The notes beneath the pieces were generated by a model. That model saw nothing but the letters and a program-made list of their open reading frames with translations. It was not told where the DNA came from and made no database searches. From JACPYF01 sp964348695 (GTDB taxonomy: Bacteria; Patescibacteriota; Saccharimonadia; Saccharimonadales; Saccharimonadaceae): DNA of 64,000 nucleotides. A program made the position numbers and the translations under genes. The stretch is taken from the NCBI GenBank assembly GCA_964348695.1, contig CAYGDI010000004.1, positions 39,845-103,844 on the forward strand. The letters are read 5' to 3'. Below, in pieces: positions 25,455 to 34,407 of the stretch (position 1 is its first letter; each line of letters starts with the position of its first letter).

Positions 25455-25505
25455 ATTATATAAATTCTACCACGAAAAACACCCACACAAAGTGGGTGAA
25501 ATTCG

Positions 25506-25580
25506 TGGTGATCCCAAGGGGAATCGAACCCCTATTGCCAGGATGAAAACCTGGTGTCCTAGCCGTTAGACGATGGGACC
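25506..25580 (-). tRNA. tRNA-Glu (anticodon TTC)
   Basis: A 75-nt cloverleaf read on the minus strand. Acceptor GGTCCCA pairs with TGGGATC (one G-U), and A plus CCA is encoded. The anticodon stem CCAGG/CCTGG encloses TTTTCAT, giving TTC for glutamate. The T arm is AGGGG-TTCGATT-CCCCT. Confidence 0.97.
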
Positions 25581-25635
25581 ATGTGTGATAACGTTGCTGT
25601 ATTGTAACAGATTGAAACTGATATTTAAAGAGTGA

Positions 25636-25677
25636 AAGCGGGATGCTCACACGGTTACCCGTGCAAACATCCCGCTT
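25636..25677 (-). terminator. Nested hairpin right after the 25680-26072 gene
   Basis: Perfect 10-bp outer stem (AAGCGGGATG with CATCCCGCTT), a symmetric 4x4 internal loop, then an inner 5-bp stem (CACGG/CCGTG) with a 4-nt loop. It begins 2 nt after the stop codon. The following minus-strand sequence TCACTCTTTAAA has only a weak U run, so it may be a terminator or a 3' protective structure. Confidence 0.55.
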
Positions 25678-25679
25678 GA

Positions 25680-26072
25680 TTACCCAACGGTAACTGGACG
25701 CTGAGTCGCAGTTCGAGAATTCCTTCTCTTTACCGTTTTTGGTGGTGAACCAGGCCGTCGAGGACGGCTACTGAGCACCTGCCTGGAGAACTGTTCGTCC
25801 ATGACCCAGGCTGTGTCCTGAAGCACAATGCGATCGTCACCGATCATCTCCTTGACTGTCTCATCAATCAAAGGATTGAGGCTTTTGTGACGGAGCGAAA
25901 TACATCTCTCACTCCTCAAGAGTCTGATGAAGTACGGATCCCTCCTCAGACTCGATGCACACAAGTCCCTGGCCTCAACATGCCTTTTTTTGATGAAATA
26001 TCGACAAATGCAGTCGCGCACTGCTTTGTCGGGCTTTTTACGCTGGTTGCTCCCATGAGCCATGTTCACCAT
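25680..26072 (-). CDS. Hypothetical small basic protein, compositionally foreign
   Basis: A 130-residue frame (127 if the in-frame ATG at 26063 is used). It is unrecognised: basic, three Cys near the N-terminus (DCICRYF ... RDLCASSLRR), a central helical region (NPLIDETVKEMIGDDRIVLQD), a WVMDEQFSRQVL segment and an Arg/Pro-rich tail (SSRPRRPGSPPKTVKRR). No signal or membrane segment. Base use differs from neighbours: G/C-ending codons and many AGG (at least six). It has a strong own promoter, a structured leader and a 3' nested hairpin. The start is uncertain because neither ATG has a clear Shine-Dalgarno sequence. It may be horizontally acquired; a nucleic-acid-binding role is only suggested by charge. 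Confidence 0.6.
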   Translation of the reverse strand: MVNMAHGSNQRKKPDKAVRDCICRYFIKKRHVEARDLCASSLRRDPYFIRLLRSERCISLRHKSLNPLIDETVKEMIGDDRIVLQDTAWVMDEQFSRQVLSSRPRRPGSPPKTVKRRNSRTATQRPVTVG

Positions 26073-26087
26073 CCGGGTTTGAAATGA

Positions 26088-26148
26088 ACAAGCACCAGTG
26101 ATTTACCCACCGGCTGCAGTAACCACCTCGGTTACACACTTAGCTTGT
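26088..26148 (-). promoter_or_regulatory. Structured 5' leader, possible three-way junction
   Basis: On the minus strand three helices can form together. P1 is ACAAGC (26148-26143) with GCTTGT (26093-26088). P2 is GTAACC (26135-26130) with GGTTAC (26124-26119), loop GAGGT. P3 is GCCGGTG (26114-26108) with CACTGGT (26100-26094), with G-U pairs. P3 abuts P1, allowing coaxial stacking. It begins at about the predicted transcription start and ends 15 nt before the first ATG. This geometry suggests a cis-regulatory RNA; no known riboswitch class is recognised. Confidence 0.5.
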
Positions 26149-26152
26149 ACCC

Positions 26153-26181
26153 ATTATCAACCTATACAGATTATTTGTCAA
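26153..26181 (-). promoter_or_regulatory. Strong promoter of the 25680-26072 gene
   Basis: On the minus strand: consensus TTGACA (26181-26176), 17 nt, GATAAT (26158-26153). This is one of the best sigma-70-type promoters in the window. Confidence 0.85.
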
Positions 26182-26207
26182 TTACATTTTATAGTTTAAC
26201 AATAGTA

Positions 26208-26236
26208 TTGACAAATTTGGTATTTTGGTGTACTAT
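26208..26236 (+). promoter_or_regulatory. Strong promoter of the 26282-29613 surface-protein genes
   Basis: Consensus TTGACA (26208-26213), 17 nt, TACTAT (26231-26236). It is divergent from the promoter at 26153-26181; the two -35 boxes are 26 bp apart. The leader of about 40 nt carries AAAGGA before the ATG. Confidence 0.82.
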
Positions 26237-26281
26237 CAAAACAAGAAATCACCACAAAAAAACAAAAAAAGGAACATGGAA

Positions 26282-28015
26282 ATGAGCGAACAAACACCAC
26301 AAGAACCACGAGATTTTGACCAACTAGAGAACGATACTGCCAAATGGCAAGAAGAAGAGTATATGAAAAGCCTAATGGGCCGTGGTTTAAACGAAAACGA
26401 TGCTAGCTCCGAAAAAAGACGCGAGGAAGCAAAAGCATACGACGCTCACCTTCGTGGCCTGAAAGACCGTGACAATGACCCTACTTTTAAGATAGACCTC
26501 AAAGACGAAGATGTTTTTAAAGACACCGTAACCGAAATCAACCCTATACAAAAGAAAATTGACCTCCTTAGTCAACAAATCATGGAGATCGAAACCAGCT
26601 ACAAAGAAAAAGGTAGCACCGATGCCGACCGCCTCTCTACTGTAGTCGAAAAAGACCTCGAATCTAAAAAAGCACTTAGAGACAAACTGCTGGCTGAGCT
26701 GCGTCAAGAAAATGATGGATTGTTAGAAAAATCACCTGCCGTTGACCCAGTTATAGACCAAGAAAATGTCAACCAACTGATTGACGAACTCAACGAATAT
26801 GACGAAAACAAAAATGGTGACAGCGACGACCACGAAAATGATAGTGATGATACCATAACTCCCCTTGTACCAGTAGACCCTATCCCACCGACCGATCCAG
26901 GCGAAGTGATTGGTGATGGCGAAACCCCAGGCACAGATATTGTGCTGCGCGAACCTATGCCTCAAGATCCAGCAGAACGTTCTGGCTGGTTCAAACGAAA
27001 CCGTAATAAACTTCTTGCAGGTGCAGTCGCATTTGCTATCGGTATGGGTGCCGGATGGGGATTGTTCGGTGGCGACAAAGATAATAAAGATAATCAACGC
27101 AGCGGTACAGATGAAAAGACCGAACAAAAGCAAAACGCCCAAAGTTCAGCAGAACACGACAAATTCATGAGTCAGTTTAAAGTGAATGAAAGTGACGACC
27201 ACGAAAAGAACAAGACTGTATCAAGTGGTTTTGAACAAGGCGACAGCGCAAAAGAAGCCAGCGAACAGCTAAAGAAAAACCTTGGCCACCACCCAGTACT
27301 ACTTGCCGAAGTTGTCTACGCCTACCAAAACGGTATTGGAGTTGACGAAGCTAGACAGCATGTTGACGAAATCAACAAGATGGCCAAATCATTTGTCAAT
27401 GGCGACTACCTCAATGCTGATGGTCGCAAGTGGGCAGAAAAATTGGGCAGCTCTATAGATAAAGGTTCTGCTCGTTGGGTAACTGAAGAAGAAATGAACC
27501 ACGCAACATGGTACAACAGTGGTATCGAGGAAAAAGGCAACTTTGACAAATTCTTCATCAATGACAATGCCGGATTTAGCTCAGAAAAAATCCTCCGAGT
27601 CAGACTCGCAAATGGCAAAATCGTTTACTTTAAAGAAGATTGTGTCAATATGTTGTTGAAAGACAAAATAGAAACAGAGTCTACTAACACCTTTGACGGT
27701 GGCTCAACGTTCACCGACACAGACAGAACCAATTCAGAGATAGAAGACGACCCTAAAGATCCAGACACAGGAAAGAAGAAAAAGGGTAAAGTATATGTAG
27801 ATGATCACGGCACTGCTGATACTGGCGGTGTACGATCAGAAGGCCCTGGTAATCCAGAAGCTCAACAGCCTGCGGGTGGACAAACAGATACCCAGGCCGA
27901 ACAGCAAGCAGGTGCAGGAACTGGTACAGCTGATGGTGCAACAGAAGCTGAACGACCTGCCGGATCCTCAAATGGCGCTAGCGGACAAACATCAAATGGT
28001 ACAGTAGGTGAATAA
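26282..28015 (+). CDS. Large acidic single-pass protein of unknown function
   Basis: A 577-residue protein. Residues about 1-235 are highly charged and coiled-coil-like, presumably cytoplasmic. A membrane helix follows basic residues (RNKLLAGAVAFAIGMGAGWGLFGG, about 240-262). Outside there is a domain of about 200 residues (GHHPVLLAEVVYAYQNGIGV, KWAEKLGSSIDKGSARWV, LANGKIVYFKEDCVNML) that I do not recognise, and a Gln/Gly/Ala low-complexity tail of about 90 residues. AAAGGA is 8 nt before this ATG; an in-frame ATG 6 nt earlier is too close to it. Strong promoter and co-transcription with the next gene suggest an abundant envelope protein pair. Confidence 0.8.
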   Translation: MSEQTPQEPRDFDQLENDTAKWQEEEYMKSLMGRGLNENDASSEKRREEAKAYDAHLRGLKDRDNDPTFKIDLKDEDVFKDTVTEINPIQKKIDLLSQQIMEIETSYKEKGSTDADRLSTVVEKDLESKKALRDKLLAELRQENDGLLEKSPAVDPVIDQENVNQLIDELNEYDENKNGDSDDHENDSDDTITPLVPVDPIPPTDPGEVIGDGETPGTDIVLREPMPQDPAERSGWFKRNRNKLLAGAVAFAIGMGAGWGLFGGDKDNKDNQRSGTDEKTEQKQNAQSSAEHDKFMSQFKVNESDDHEKNKTVSSGFEQGDSAKEASEQLKKNLGHHPVLLAEVVYAYQNGIGVDEARQHVDEINKMAKSFVNGDYLNADGRKWAEKLGSSIDKGSARWVTEEEMNHATWYNSGIEEKGNFDKFFINDNAGFSSEKILRVRLANGKIVYFKEDCVNMLLKDKIETESTNTFDGGSTFTDTDRTNSEIEDDPKDPDTGKKKKGKVYVDDHGTADTGGVRSEGPGNPEAQQPAGGQTDTQAEQQAGAGTGTADGATEAERPAGSSNGASGQTSNGTVGE

Positions 28016-28035
28016 GGGATAAAAAGGAAAAAGAC

Positions 28036-29613
28036 ATGAACACACAAAAACTCCACAAAATAACACGCAATGTACGCAATATCACAAAGTACGCACCCCA
28101 CCGCCTATACGCAGTCACATTGATAGCGGTTGGTGTGATCGGCATCGGTCTAGCAACATTTGCTTATGGACCAGGACGAACAACCTTTACAGCCGCTAAC
28201 CCTGCAGACTATGTAACTTTCAACTCTATAACAGACGCACCAGGATTTGGCGACGAACGAAACTTTACATGGGCTCGTCCAGTTGATGCTCCAGCAAGTT
28301 CGTGGCAAACCGACGAACTAAATGTTGAGGAAGGCCAAGAATATTATATTCGTGTGCGTGTGCACAACAATGCCGCAGCCAACCTCAATCTAGTTGCCGA
28401 AAACACGAGAGTGTCTGCTAGTGTACCTACTACTCTCTCAAATAGCGCAAATGTACAAGCAACTGTTTCTGCTGACAATGCTAACCCACAGCAAGTATGG
28501 GATGGTGTTGTTCTCAAAAACAGCGAACGTTTCAGTATAGGCTATGTCCCTGGCTCTGCAAAATATTACAATGCCCTTAATAGCGAAGCTGGATTCCCAA
28601 TCACCGACTCTGTCTTTACAAGCGCTGGAGCACAAGTTGGCTACGAGACAATGAACGGCAAACTGAAGGGTTGTAATGAATATGCTGGAGCCTTGATGTT
28701 CAAAGTCAAGATATTCACCGAGAAAACTCCTCAGTTTAATGTCGAGAAAAAGGTTCGTAAACATGGTGATAGTGAATGGCAAAAAGCTATATCAGCAAAA
28801 CCGGGTGAAAAAGTTGACTACCAGATAGGCTACGCAAACATTGGTGAGACACAGCAAAATAATGTCATCGCAAAAGACACTCTACCTGCTGGCGTCGCTT
28901 ACCAACCTGGTACGACTACACTAAAGAATGCAAATTATCCAAATGGTAACGGACAAAGCCTTGAAGATGGTGTCGCTACAAATGGTATCAACATAGGTAA
29001 CTACACACCACAAGCAAACGCCTTTGTAAGATTCACAGCTACCCTACCTCAAGAAAAAGATCTTAATTGTGGTAACAACTTGCTCAAAAACACTGCTTTT
29101 ATCTACACCGATAATGGCATGAAACAAGATACAGCTGATGTATCAATCACAAAAGATTGTAAAGATACACCTATCTACAGCTGTGATGCCCTGCAGGCCA
29201 ACAAAATCAGTCAACTCGAATACAGTTTCAATGTAGACCTAACCGGCAAAAAAGCCACAGCAAAAGAAGTAACCTTTGACTTCGGAGATGGCCAGACTGC
29301 AGTTCGTAGTATCGATGCTCTACCTATTACACATACCTACACACAGCTTGGTCAGTACACAGTTACAGCAAAAGCAAGCTTCGATGTCGACGGTGAGACT
29401 GTAAAAGATGTCACTGGTGATGCATGTAAAGTGGTGATCAACACTGAGACAGGTACAACAACCTCTGGTGTGACCGCTACCCCAGAATCAATTGCTTCAA
29501 CTGGTCCTGCTGAGATATTCGGTGGAATCCTAGGTGTCAGTATGCTAGGTATAGGCATCCAACAGTGGTTTGCTAGCCGCCGCGCAGTAAGCGATGCTAT
29601 CCACCACCAATAA
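28036..29613 (+). CDS. Surface protein with DUF11 and PKD domains and sortase-like C-terminus
   Basis: A 525-residue exported protein. Basic N-terminus and membrane helix (LYAVTLIAVGVIGIGLATFAYG). After a beta-rich region come a DUF11 adhesion repeat (KPGEKVDYQIGYANIG, NVIAKDTLPAGVAYQPGTTTL) and a PKD domain (VTFDFGDGQTAVRS, HTYTQLGQYTVTAKASF). The C-terminus is IASTGP, a hydrophobic helix (AEIFGGILGVSMLGIGI), then basic residues, which is the three-part layout of a sortase signal with Ala in place of the usual Pro. AAGGA lies upstream of the ATG. It follows the 26282 gene by 20 nt. Probably an adhesin or coat component. Confidence 0.85.
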   Translation: MNTQKLHKITRNVRNITKYAPHRLYAVTLIAVGVIGIGLATFAYGPGRTTFTAANPADYVTFNSITDAPGFGDERNFTWARPVDAPASSWQTDELNVEEGQEYYIRVRVHNNAAANLNLVAENTRVSASVPTTLSNSANVQATVSADNANPQQVWDGVVLKNSERFSIGYVPGSAKYYNALNSEAGFPITDSVFTSAGAQVGYETMNGKLKGCNEYAGALMFKVKIFTEKTPQFNVEKKVRKHGDSEWQKAISAKPGEKVDYQIGYANIGETQQNNVIAKDTLPAGVAYQPGTTTLKNANYPNGNGQSLEDGVATNGINIGNYTPQANAFVRFTATLPQEKDLNCGNNLLKNTAFIYTDNGMKQDTADVSITKDCKDTPIYSCDALQANKISQLEYSFNVDLTGKKATAKEVTFDFGDGQTAVRSIDALPITHTYTQLGQYTVTAKASFDVDGETVKDVTGDACKVVINTETGTTTSGVTATPESIASTGPAEIFGGILGVSMLGIGIQQWFASRRAVSDAIHHQ

Positions 29614-29633
29614 ACCAACGAACACTAGCTGTA

Positions 29634-29663
29634 CTCCCCTCGATTAACCGAGGGGAGTTTTTT
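29634..29663 (+). terminator. Rho-independent terminator of the surface-protein pair
   Basis: A 9-bp perfect stem, CTCCCCTCG/CGAGGGGAG, with a 6-nt loop and six T immediately after. A strong intrinsic terminator. Confidence 0.93.
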
Positions 29664-29682
29664 GTTGATATAATAGCCACCT

Positions 29683-30381
29683 ATGCATCGCAGACGACGA
29701 ATGACATTTGTGACCCTACTATCACTGCTGACTATCGCAGCAAGTTTGGTATTTCAAAATATCGAAAATCAACACATCACCAAGCAGAACAAGGCTGTTC
29801 AAACAACTACAAATCAACAGCTGGCGACCAGTGCGCTAGAGACATTAGAGATAAAAGGCCGCGCGCCGAAGACTGGCTACAAACGAGATCTGTTTGGTCA
29901 AGGTTGGCAACAGTCTGGTGAATGCGATACGCGAAATACAATTCTTGCCCGCGACTTGCAACACACAGTTATCGAGAATTGCAAGGTGCAGCGTGGCACG
30001 CTGGAAGATCCTTACACCGGAAAAACCATTCATTTTTCTAGAGGCGCTAATACTAGCGATGATGTACAAATAGATCATGTTGTGGCGCTGAGTGATGCCT
30101 GGCAAAAAGGTGCTCAACAACTAGACCAAGATACTCGTGAAACGCTGGCGAATGACCCTCTGGAACTACTGGCCGTCGATGGAGAATCCAATCAACAAAA
30201 GAGTGATAGTGATGCGGCTAGCTGGCTACCACCGAACAAAGAATATCGTTGTCGCTACGTGGCTAGGCAAATTGCGGTCAAACAAAAATATGTATTATGG
30301 ATCACTCAGGCAGAACACGATGCAATGAAACGTGTTCTACACAACTGCCCCGACCAGGTACTGCCGATTACTCAACCGTAA
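29683..30381 (+). CDS. Secreted HNH nuclease, DUF1524 type
   Basis: A 232-residue exported nuclease. N-terminal membrane/signal helix after MHRRRRM. Then the family pattern: GRAPKTGYKRDLFGQGW, CDTRNTILARDL, the His-metal motif DVQIDHVVALSDAWQKGA (Asp-His), NDPLELLAVDGESNQQKSD and SWLPPN. The DUF1524 HNH family cuts DNA non-specifically; exported versions degrade external DNA. Four Cys suggest disulfides. Extended -10 TGATATAAT lies 8 nt before the ATG with no ribosome site, so the message is likely leaderless. The gene fits nucleotide scavenging or DNA uptake. Confidence 0.9.
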   Translation: MHRRRRMTFVTLLSLLTIAASLVFQNIENQHITKQNKAVQTTTNQQLATSALETLEIKGRAPKTGYKRDLFGQGWQQSGECDTRNTILARDLQHTVIENCKVQRGTLEDPYTGKTIHFSRGANTSDDVQIDHVVALSDAWQKGAQQLDQDTRETLANDPLELLAVDGESNQQKSDSDAASWLPPNKEYRCRYVARQIAVKQKYVLWITQAEHDAMKRVLHNCPDQVLPITQP

Positions 30382-32200
30382 CGCTTTTTGCCAAGTTGCG
30401 TGGCTGGTCAACATCGGTACCTTTTTCGACTGCCAAATAATACGCAAATAATTGCAATGCAATATTGAAAAGTAACGGGGTAAGAAGTGATAATTGACTG
30501 TCAATGCGAACGATATGTTCAGCATCGATGTCTTTTTTGCTATCTGTTATTGCAAACACATGCGCACCCCTAGCATTTAGTTCTGCGATATTACTCATTG
30601 TTTTTTCGTACAACCAATTATCAGCAATGAGAGCTACCTCAAAAAATCGATCGTCTACTAGCGCGATCGCGCCGTGTTTGAGCTCGCCTGCTGGATATGC
30701 GTCTGCATGTATGTAGGAAATTTCTTTTAGTTTCAATGCGCCTTCTAGTGCAACAGGAAATGCGGTGTCACGACCAAGATACATTGCGTGATCGTATGTT
30801 GCATATGAGCGCGCGATAGTCTTTATTTTTTTACTACTAGTCTGTATGACTTTTTCAATTTCAGATGGCAGAGCATCCAGCTCTTTTATATACATATTGA
30901 GTTCTTTTGAACTAGCTCCTTTCGCCTGGGCAATAGTCAGACCAAATAGTATCATTGCAACTACTTGCGATGTGAATGCTTTTGTAGAAGCAACTGATAT
31001 TTCTGCACCTACGTGAAGATAGATACCTCCATCAACTTCCCGGGCAACTGTAGAGCCGACAACATTCACTACACCTATGGAGTACACCCCTCGACGCTTG
31101 AGTTCTTTTACACAGGCAAGCGTGTCGGCAGTTTCACCGGACTGCGACACAAACAATGCCACACTCCCCTCTGGTATATTAAATGATCGGTATCGGTACT
31201 CCGACGCTACCACTACTTGGATTGTGATATCATCACAAAATTGTTCAATATAGTAGCTGGCTAGCAATCCGGCATAATATGCAGTCCCGCAGCCGACTAT
31301 GATAATATTTTTTATATTTCTAAGCTGTTGGTCGCTCATATTTGGACCACCTAGCTTCGCGAGACCTTCCTTGACCTGGATACGTCCTAGTAATGTTGCT
31401 CGAAGAGTTTCCGGCTGATCATTGATTTCTTTTAACAAAAAATGTTCATAGCCTTTCTTTTGGATAGCTTGAATATCAAGATCAAGTTTTTCTATAGTAG
31501 GGCTAATACTATTGGTTGCCACATCAAAAAGCTGAACTCCATCGACATCACAAACTGCAATTTCATCATCATTGAGATAGATGACTTGGTTGGTATGTGC
31601 AACTATTGCTGAAACATCACTCGCAATCAAGACTTCACCCTCTCCAACTCCCAATATAAGAGGACTCCCCTTTCGAACTGCGATAATTTGTTGTGGATTT
31701 TTACTGGTCATTACAGCTATTCCGTACGCCCCAATTACTATTTTCAGAGCATCGGTAATTGCAGCGAGCAAGTTTTTTGTGTTTTGTGTTTGATAAACAG
31801 AATCGATACATGCGGCCAAAACCTCACTATCGGTTTGACTTTTGAATCTGTAGCCTTTTGCCTCTAGCACCTGACGTAGATCTTTGTAATTTTCGATAAT
31901 ACCGTTGTGCACCAAAAAAATATCACCTACCTGGTGAGGATGTGCATTTAATTCTGAAGGTTCACCGTGAGTAGCCCAACGAGTATGCCCTATACCGACT
32001 GTATCGTTGTTTTGGTTGTCTTCAGCCAACCCATCGAGCTGAGAGACTTTACCTTTTTTCTTCAAGATAGTACTGCGGTTTTTATTACTAAAAGTCACGA
32101 TACCTGCAGAATCGTAACCCCTATATTCAAGCCGTCTAAGACCAGATAGTAGGATCGATTGAGCGTTTTTGTGACCAATATATCCTACTATTCCACACAT
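30368..32200 (-). CDS. glmS: Glutamine-fructose-6-phosphate aminotransferase
   Basis: A 610-residue GlmS making glucosamine-6-phosphate, the first step to UDP-GlcNAc. The start is fixed by the N-terminal nucleophile Cys in MCGIVGYIGHKNAQ (ATG 32200); the frame extends six codons further. The glutaminase domain has GHTRWATHG and LVHNGIIENY; two SIS isomerase domains follow (VGCGTAYYAGLLASY, SQSGETADTLACV), and the end is PRNLAKSVTVE. AGAGAGG precedes the start. It overlaps the end of the convergent nuclease gene by 14 nt. Confidence 0.98.
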   Translation of the reverse strand: MCGIVGYIGHKNAQSILLSGLRRLEYRGYDSAGIVTFSNKNRSTILKKKGKVSQLDGLAEDNQNNDTVGIGHTRWATHGEPSELNAHPHQVGDIFLVHNGIIENYKDLRQVLEAKGYRFKSQTDSEVLAACIDSVYQTQNTKNLLAAITDALKIVIGAYGIAVMTSKNPQQIIAVRKGSPLILGVGEGEVLIASDVSAIVAHTNQVIYLNDDEIAVCDVDGVQLFDVATNSISPTIEKLDLDIQAIQKKGYEHFLLKEINDQPETLRATLLGRIQVKEGLAKLGGPNMSDQQLRNIKNIIIVGCGTAYYAGLLASYYIEQFCDDITIQVVVASEYRYRSFNIPEGSVALFVSQSGETADTLACVKELKRRGVYSIGVVNVVGSTVAREVDGGIYLHVGAEISVASTKAFTSQVVAMILFGLTIAQAKGASSKELNMYIKELDALPSEIEKVIQTSSKKIKTIARSYATYDHAMYLGRDTAFPVALEGALKLKEISYIHADAYPAGELKHGAIALVDDRFFEVALIADNWLYEKTMSNIAELNARGAHVFAITDSKKDIDAEHIVRIDSQLSLLTPLLFNIALQLFAYYLAVEKGTDVDQPRNLAKSVTVE

Positions 32201-32230
32201 ACTACTGCCTCTCTCCAAACAAATAGTTCA

Positions 32231-33283
32231 TTATGATCCTTCTTCTGCTTTTATAAGACTCACTGCATCTTTTACTTTTTGACTGAGGTCTTTTCGGACA
32301 ACTAAAACACCATGATCTGTATTGATCACTGCGACATTGTCAATACCGATAACCGCAACTGGTTTTGATTGTTCGTTCCTGATATACACATTTTCACTAT
32401 CTAGTACTGAGATTTTTTCACCAACGACTGTATTTTCTTGGTCATCTTTTGGGCTCACAGCGTGTACATCATCAAAAGAACCAACATCCATCCAGTCGAA
32501 CGAAGCTGGAACAACTAGAAGATCGGGAGTTTTTTCAATCAATGCAGTGTCGATCGGCTCGTCTTTGTATTGTAGATAGATATCTTGTTGCTCTTCCTTG
32601 CTTGCATGAGCAAGTTTTTTGAGCTGCTCTGACCAATGAGCCTCGGTATATTTCTGTATTCGATCTCTAAATACTTTATAAGGTGCAACAAAATAACCTG
32701 CATTCCATAGGTAGTTACCGCTATCAATGTATTGCTGTGCTGCTGCACGATTTGGCTTTTCTTTAAAAGAATCAACTTGATGCAAAAACGGCTCTCCTTC
32801 TATCTGAGATGCTTGTTTGATATAACCAAATTTTGTACTAGCTTCAGTAGGCTCTATACCCACAAGTACGATTCGTTGGTATTTTTCAGAGGTACTACCT
32901 GCATAACGAAATGTCTCAACAAAACCATCTGTAGCACGTATATGCTGGTCAGCCCAGATGGACGCAATCGGCTCGTTATCACCATGTGTAGTAGCAATAA
33001 TTTGTAATGCGTTTGTGATACAAGGCATAGTGCCACGACGACCTGGCTCTATGATAATATTTTCTTTTGCAAGCTCGGGTATTTGTTCTCTGACATGGTG
33101 GGCATGACTAATTTCGGTGGAGATGTATATTTTTTCGAGTGAGGTGATCTTTTTCGCTCTCGAAAATGTGTTTTGTAACAATGACATATCGCCCGCAACT
33201 TTTAGGAGATGTTTTGGGTAATCAGGCACAGATAATGGCCACAGTCGAGTACCTGATCCACCTGCCACAATAAGAACTATCAT
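32231..33283 (-). CDS. manC: Mannose-1-phosphate guanylyltransferase
   Basis: A 350-residue nucleotidyltransferase making GDP-mannose from GTP and mannose-1-phosphate. Signature VAGGSGTRLWPLS at the N-terminus, FKEKPNRAAAQQYIDSGNYLWNAGYFV and FDWMDVGSFDDV are typical. It is the single-domain type, lacking the C-terminal mannose-6-phosphate isomerase half. TACGAT is 7 nt before the ATG. It lies upstream of glmS on the same strand and diverges from rmlB. Confidence 0.92.
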   Translation of the reverse strand: MIVLIVAGGSGTRLWPLSVPDYPKHLLKVAGDMSLLQNTFSRAKKITSLEKIYISTEISHAHHVREQIPELAKENIIIEPGRRGTMPCITNALQIIATTHGDNEPIASIWADQHIRATDGFVETFRYAGSTSEKYQRIVLVGIEPTEASTKFGYIKQASQIEGEPFLHQVDSFKEKPNRAAAQQYIDSGNYLWNAGYFVAPYKVFRDRIQKYTEAHWSEQLKKLAHASKEEQQDIYLQYKDEPIDTALIEKTPDLLVVPASFDWMDVGSFDDVHAVSPKDDQENTVVGEKISVLDSENVYIRNEQSKPVAVIGIDNVAVINTDHGVLVVRKDLSQKVKDAVSLIKAEEGS

Positions 33284-33408
33284 ATCTATTATCGTATCAT
33301 ATTTTTGCTATATATCTTGAGTGGGTATGTGTTGTTTTTTGAGTATAAATAGAAGTTTGATTTTTTAACAATAGACCTTTTGGGTAGTCAACGAGTATAC
33401 TAGTTTAT

Positions 33409-34407
33409 ATGTCAAAGATGTTAATCACAGGAGGTGCGGGTTTTATTGGTGCTAATTTTGTGCACTATACACTCGATCATCATCCTGAGTATGAGATCAC
33501 TGTTATTGATAAGCTGACCTACGCTGGCAATCCTAACAATCTTAGTAGAGTACTAGAGAAAATAAACTTTGTAACTGGTGATATTTGTGATCGTGAATTG
33601 GTAGATAGATTAGTGGCTGAGACAGATATTGTCGTACATTTTGCAGCTGAATCACATAATGATAATTCCCTACGTGACCCCTGGCCATTTATACAAACAA
33701 ACTTGATCGGTACAGCCACAATTTTAGAGGCGATCCGCACGCACAAAAAACGACTGCATCATATTTCCACCGATGAAGTATATGGCGATTTAGAACTAGG
33801 TGATTCGACAAAGTTTACCGAAAACACTCCATACAATGCCTCTAGCCCCTACTCAAGCACAAAAGCCGGCAGTGATCTTTTGGTAAAAGCATGGGTGAGA
33901 AGTTTTGGTATAAAGGCAACATTATCTAACTGCTCAAACAATTACGGCCCGTACCAGCATATCGAAAAATTTATTCCTCGCCAGATTACAAATATTCTCA
34001 GTGGTATTAAACCAAAGCTATATGGCACTGGTGAACAGGTTCGTGATTGGATACATGTTGATGATCACAATTCCGCTGTACACGCTATTTTAGAGAAAGG
34101 GGAAGTTGGCGAATTGTATTTGATTGGTGCTGATGGTGAGAAAGATAATAAATATATTATAGAGACCCTACTAGAGCTCATGGGCAAAGATAAAAATGAC
34201 TATGAACACGTCAATGACCGTCCAGGTCATGACCAGCGTTATGCTATTGATGCCACAAAACTACGGACAGAACTGGGCTGGGAACCGCAGTACACTAACC
34301 TGAGAGAAGGTTTACAGGCAACTATAAACTGGTATAGCGAAAATAAAGATTGGTGGCAAGCTGACAAAGCGAAGGTAGAGGAAGCCTACGCACAGAAGGG
34401 TCAGTAA
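33409..34407 (+). CDS. rmlB: dTDP-glucose 4,6-dehydratase
   Basis: A 332-residue extended SDR enzyme, second step of dTDP-L-rhamnose synthesis. NAD site GGAGFIGANFV, STDEVYGDLE with the catalytic Thr-Asp-Glu, and YSSTKAGSDLLVKAW with Tyr-x-x-x-Lys. It stands at the head of the rml operon. TATACT is 7 nt before the ATG without a ribosome site, suggesting a leaderless operon mRNA. It abuts the next gene exactly (TAA then ATG). Confidence 0.97.
   Translation: MSKMLITGGAGFIGANFVHYTLDHHPEYEITVIDKLTYAGNPNNLSRVLEKINFVTGDICDRELVDRLVAETDIVVHFAAESHNDNSLRDPWPFIQTNLIGTATILEAIRTHKKRLHHISTDEVYGDLELGDSTKFTENTPYNASSPYSSTKAGSDLLVKAWVRSFGIKATLSNCSNNYGPYQHIEKFIPRQITNILSGIKPKLYGTGEQVRDWIHVDDHNSAVHAILEKGEVGELYLIGADGEKDNKYIIETLLELMGKDKNDYEHVNDRPGHDQRYAIDATKLRTELGWEPQYTNLREGLQATINWYSENKDWWQADKAKVEEAYAQKGQ

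Noticed and set aside
25640..26148. tmRNA or RNase P RNA, because the segment is GC-richer than its surroundings and has a strong promoter and hairpins
   Set aside because: No RNase P consensus (GAGGAAAGUC, ACAGAAACC-like) and no tRNA-like 3' domain with CCA are seen, and the 130-codon frame has coding-like composition.
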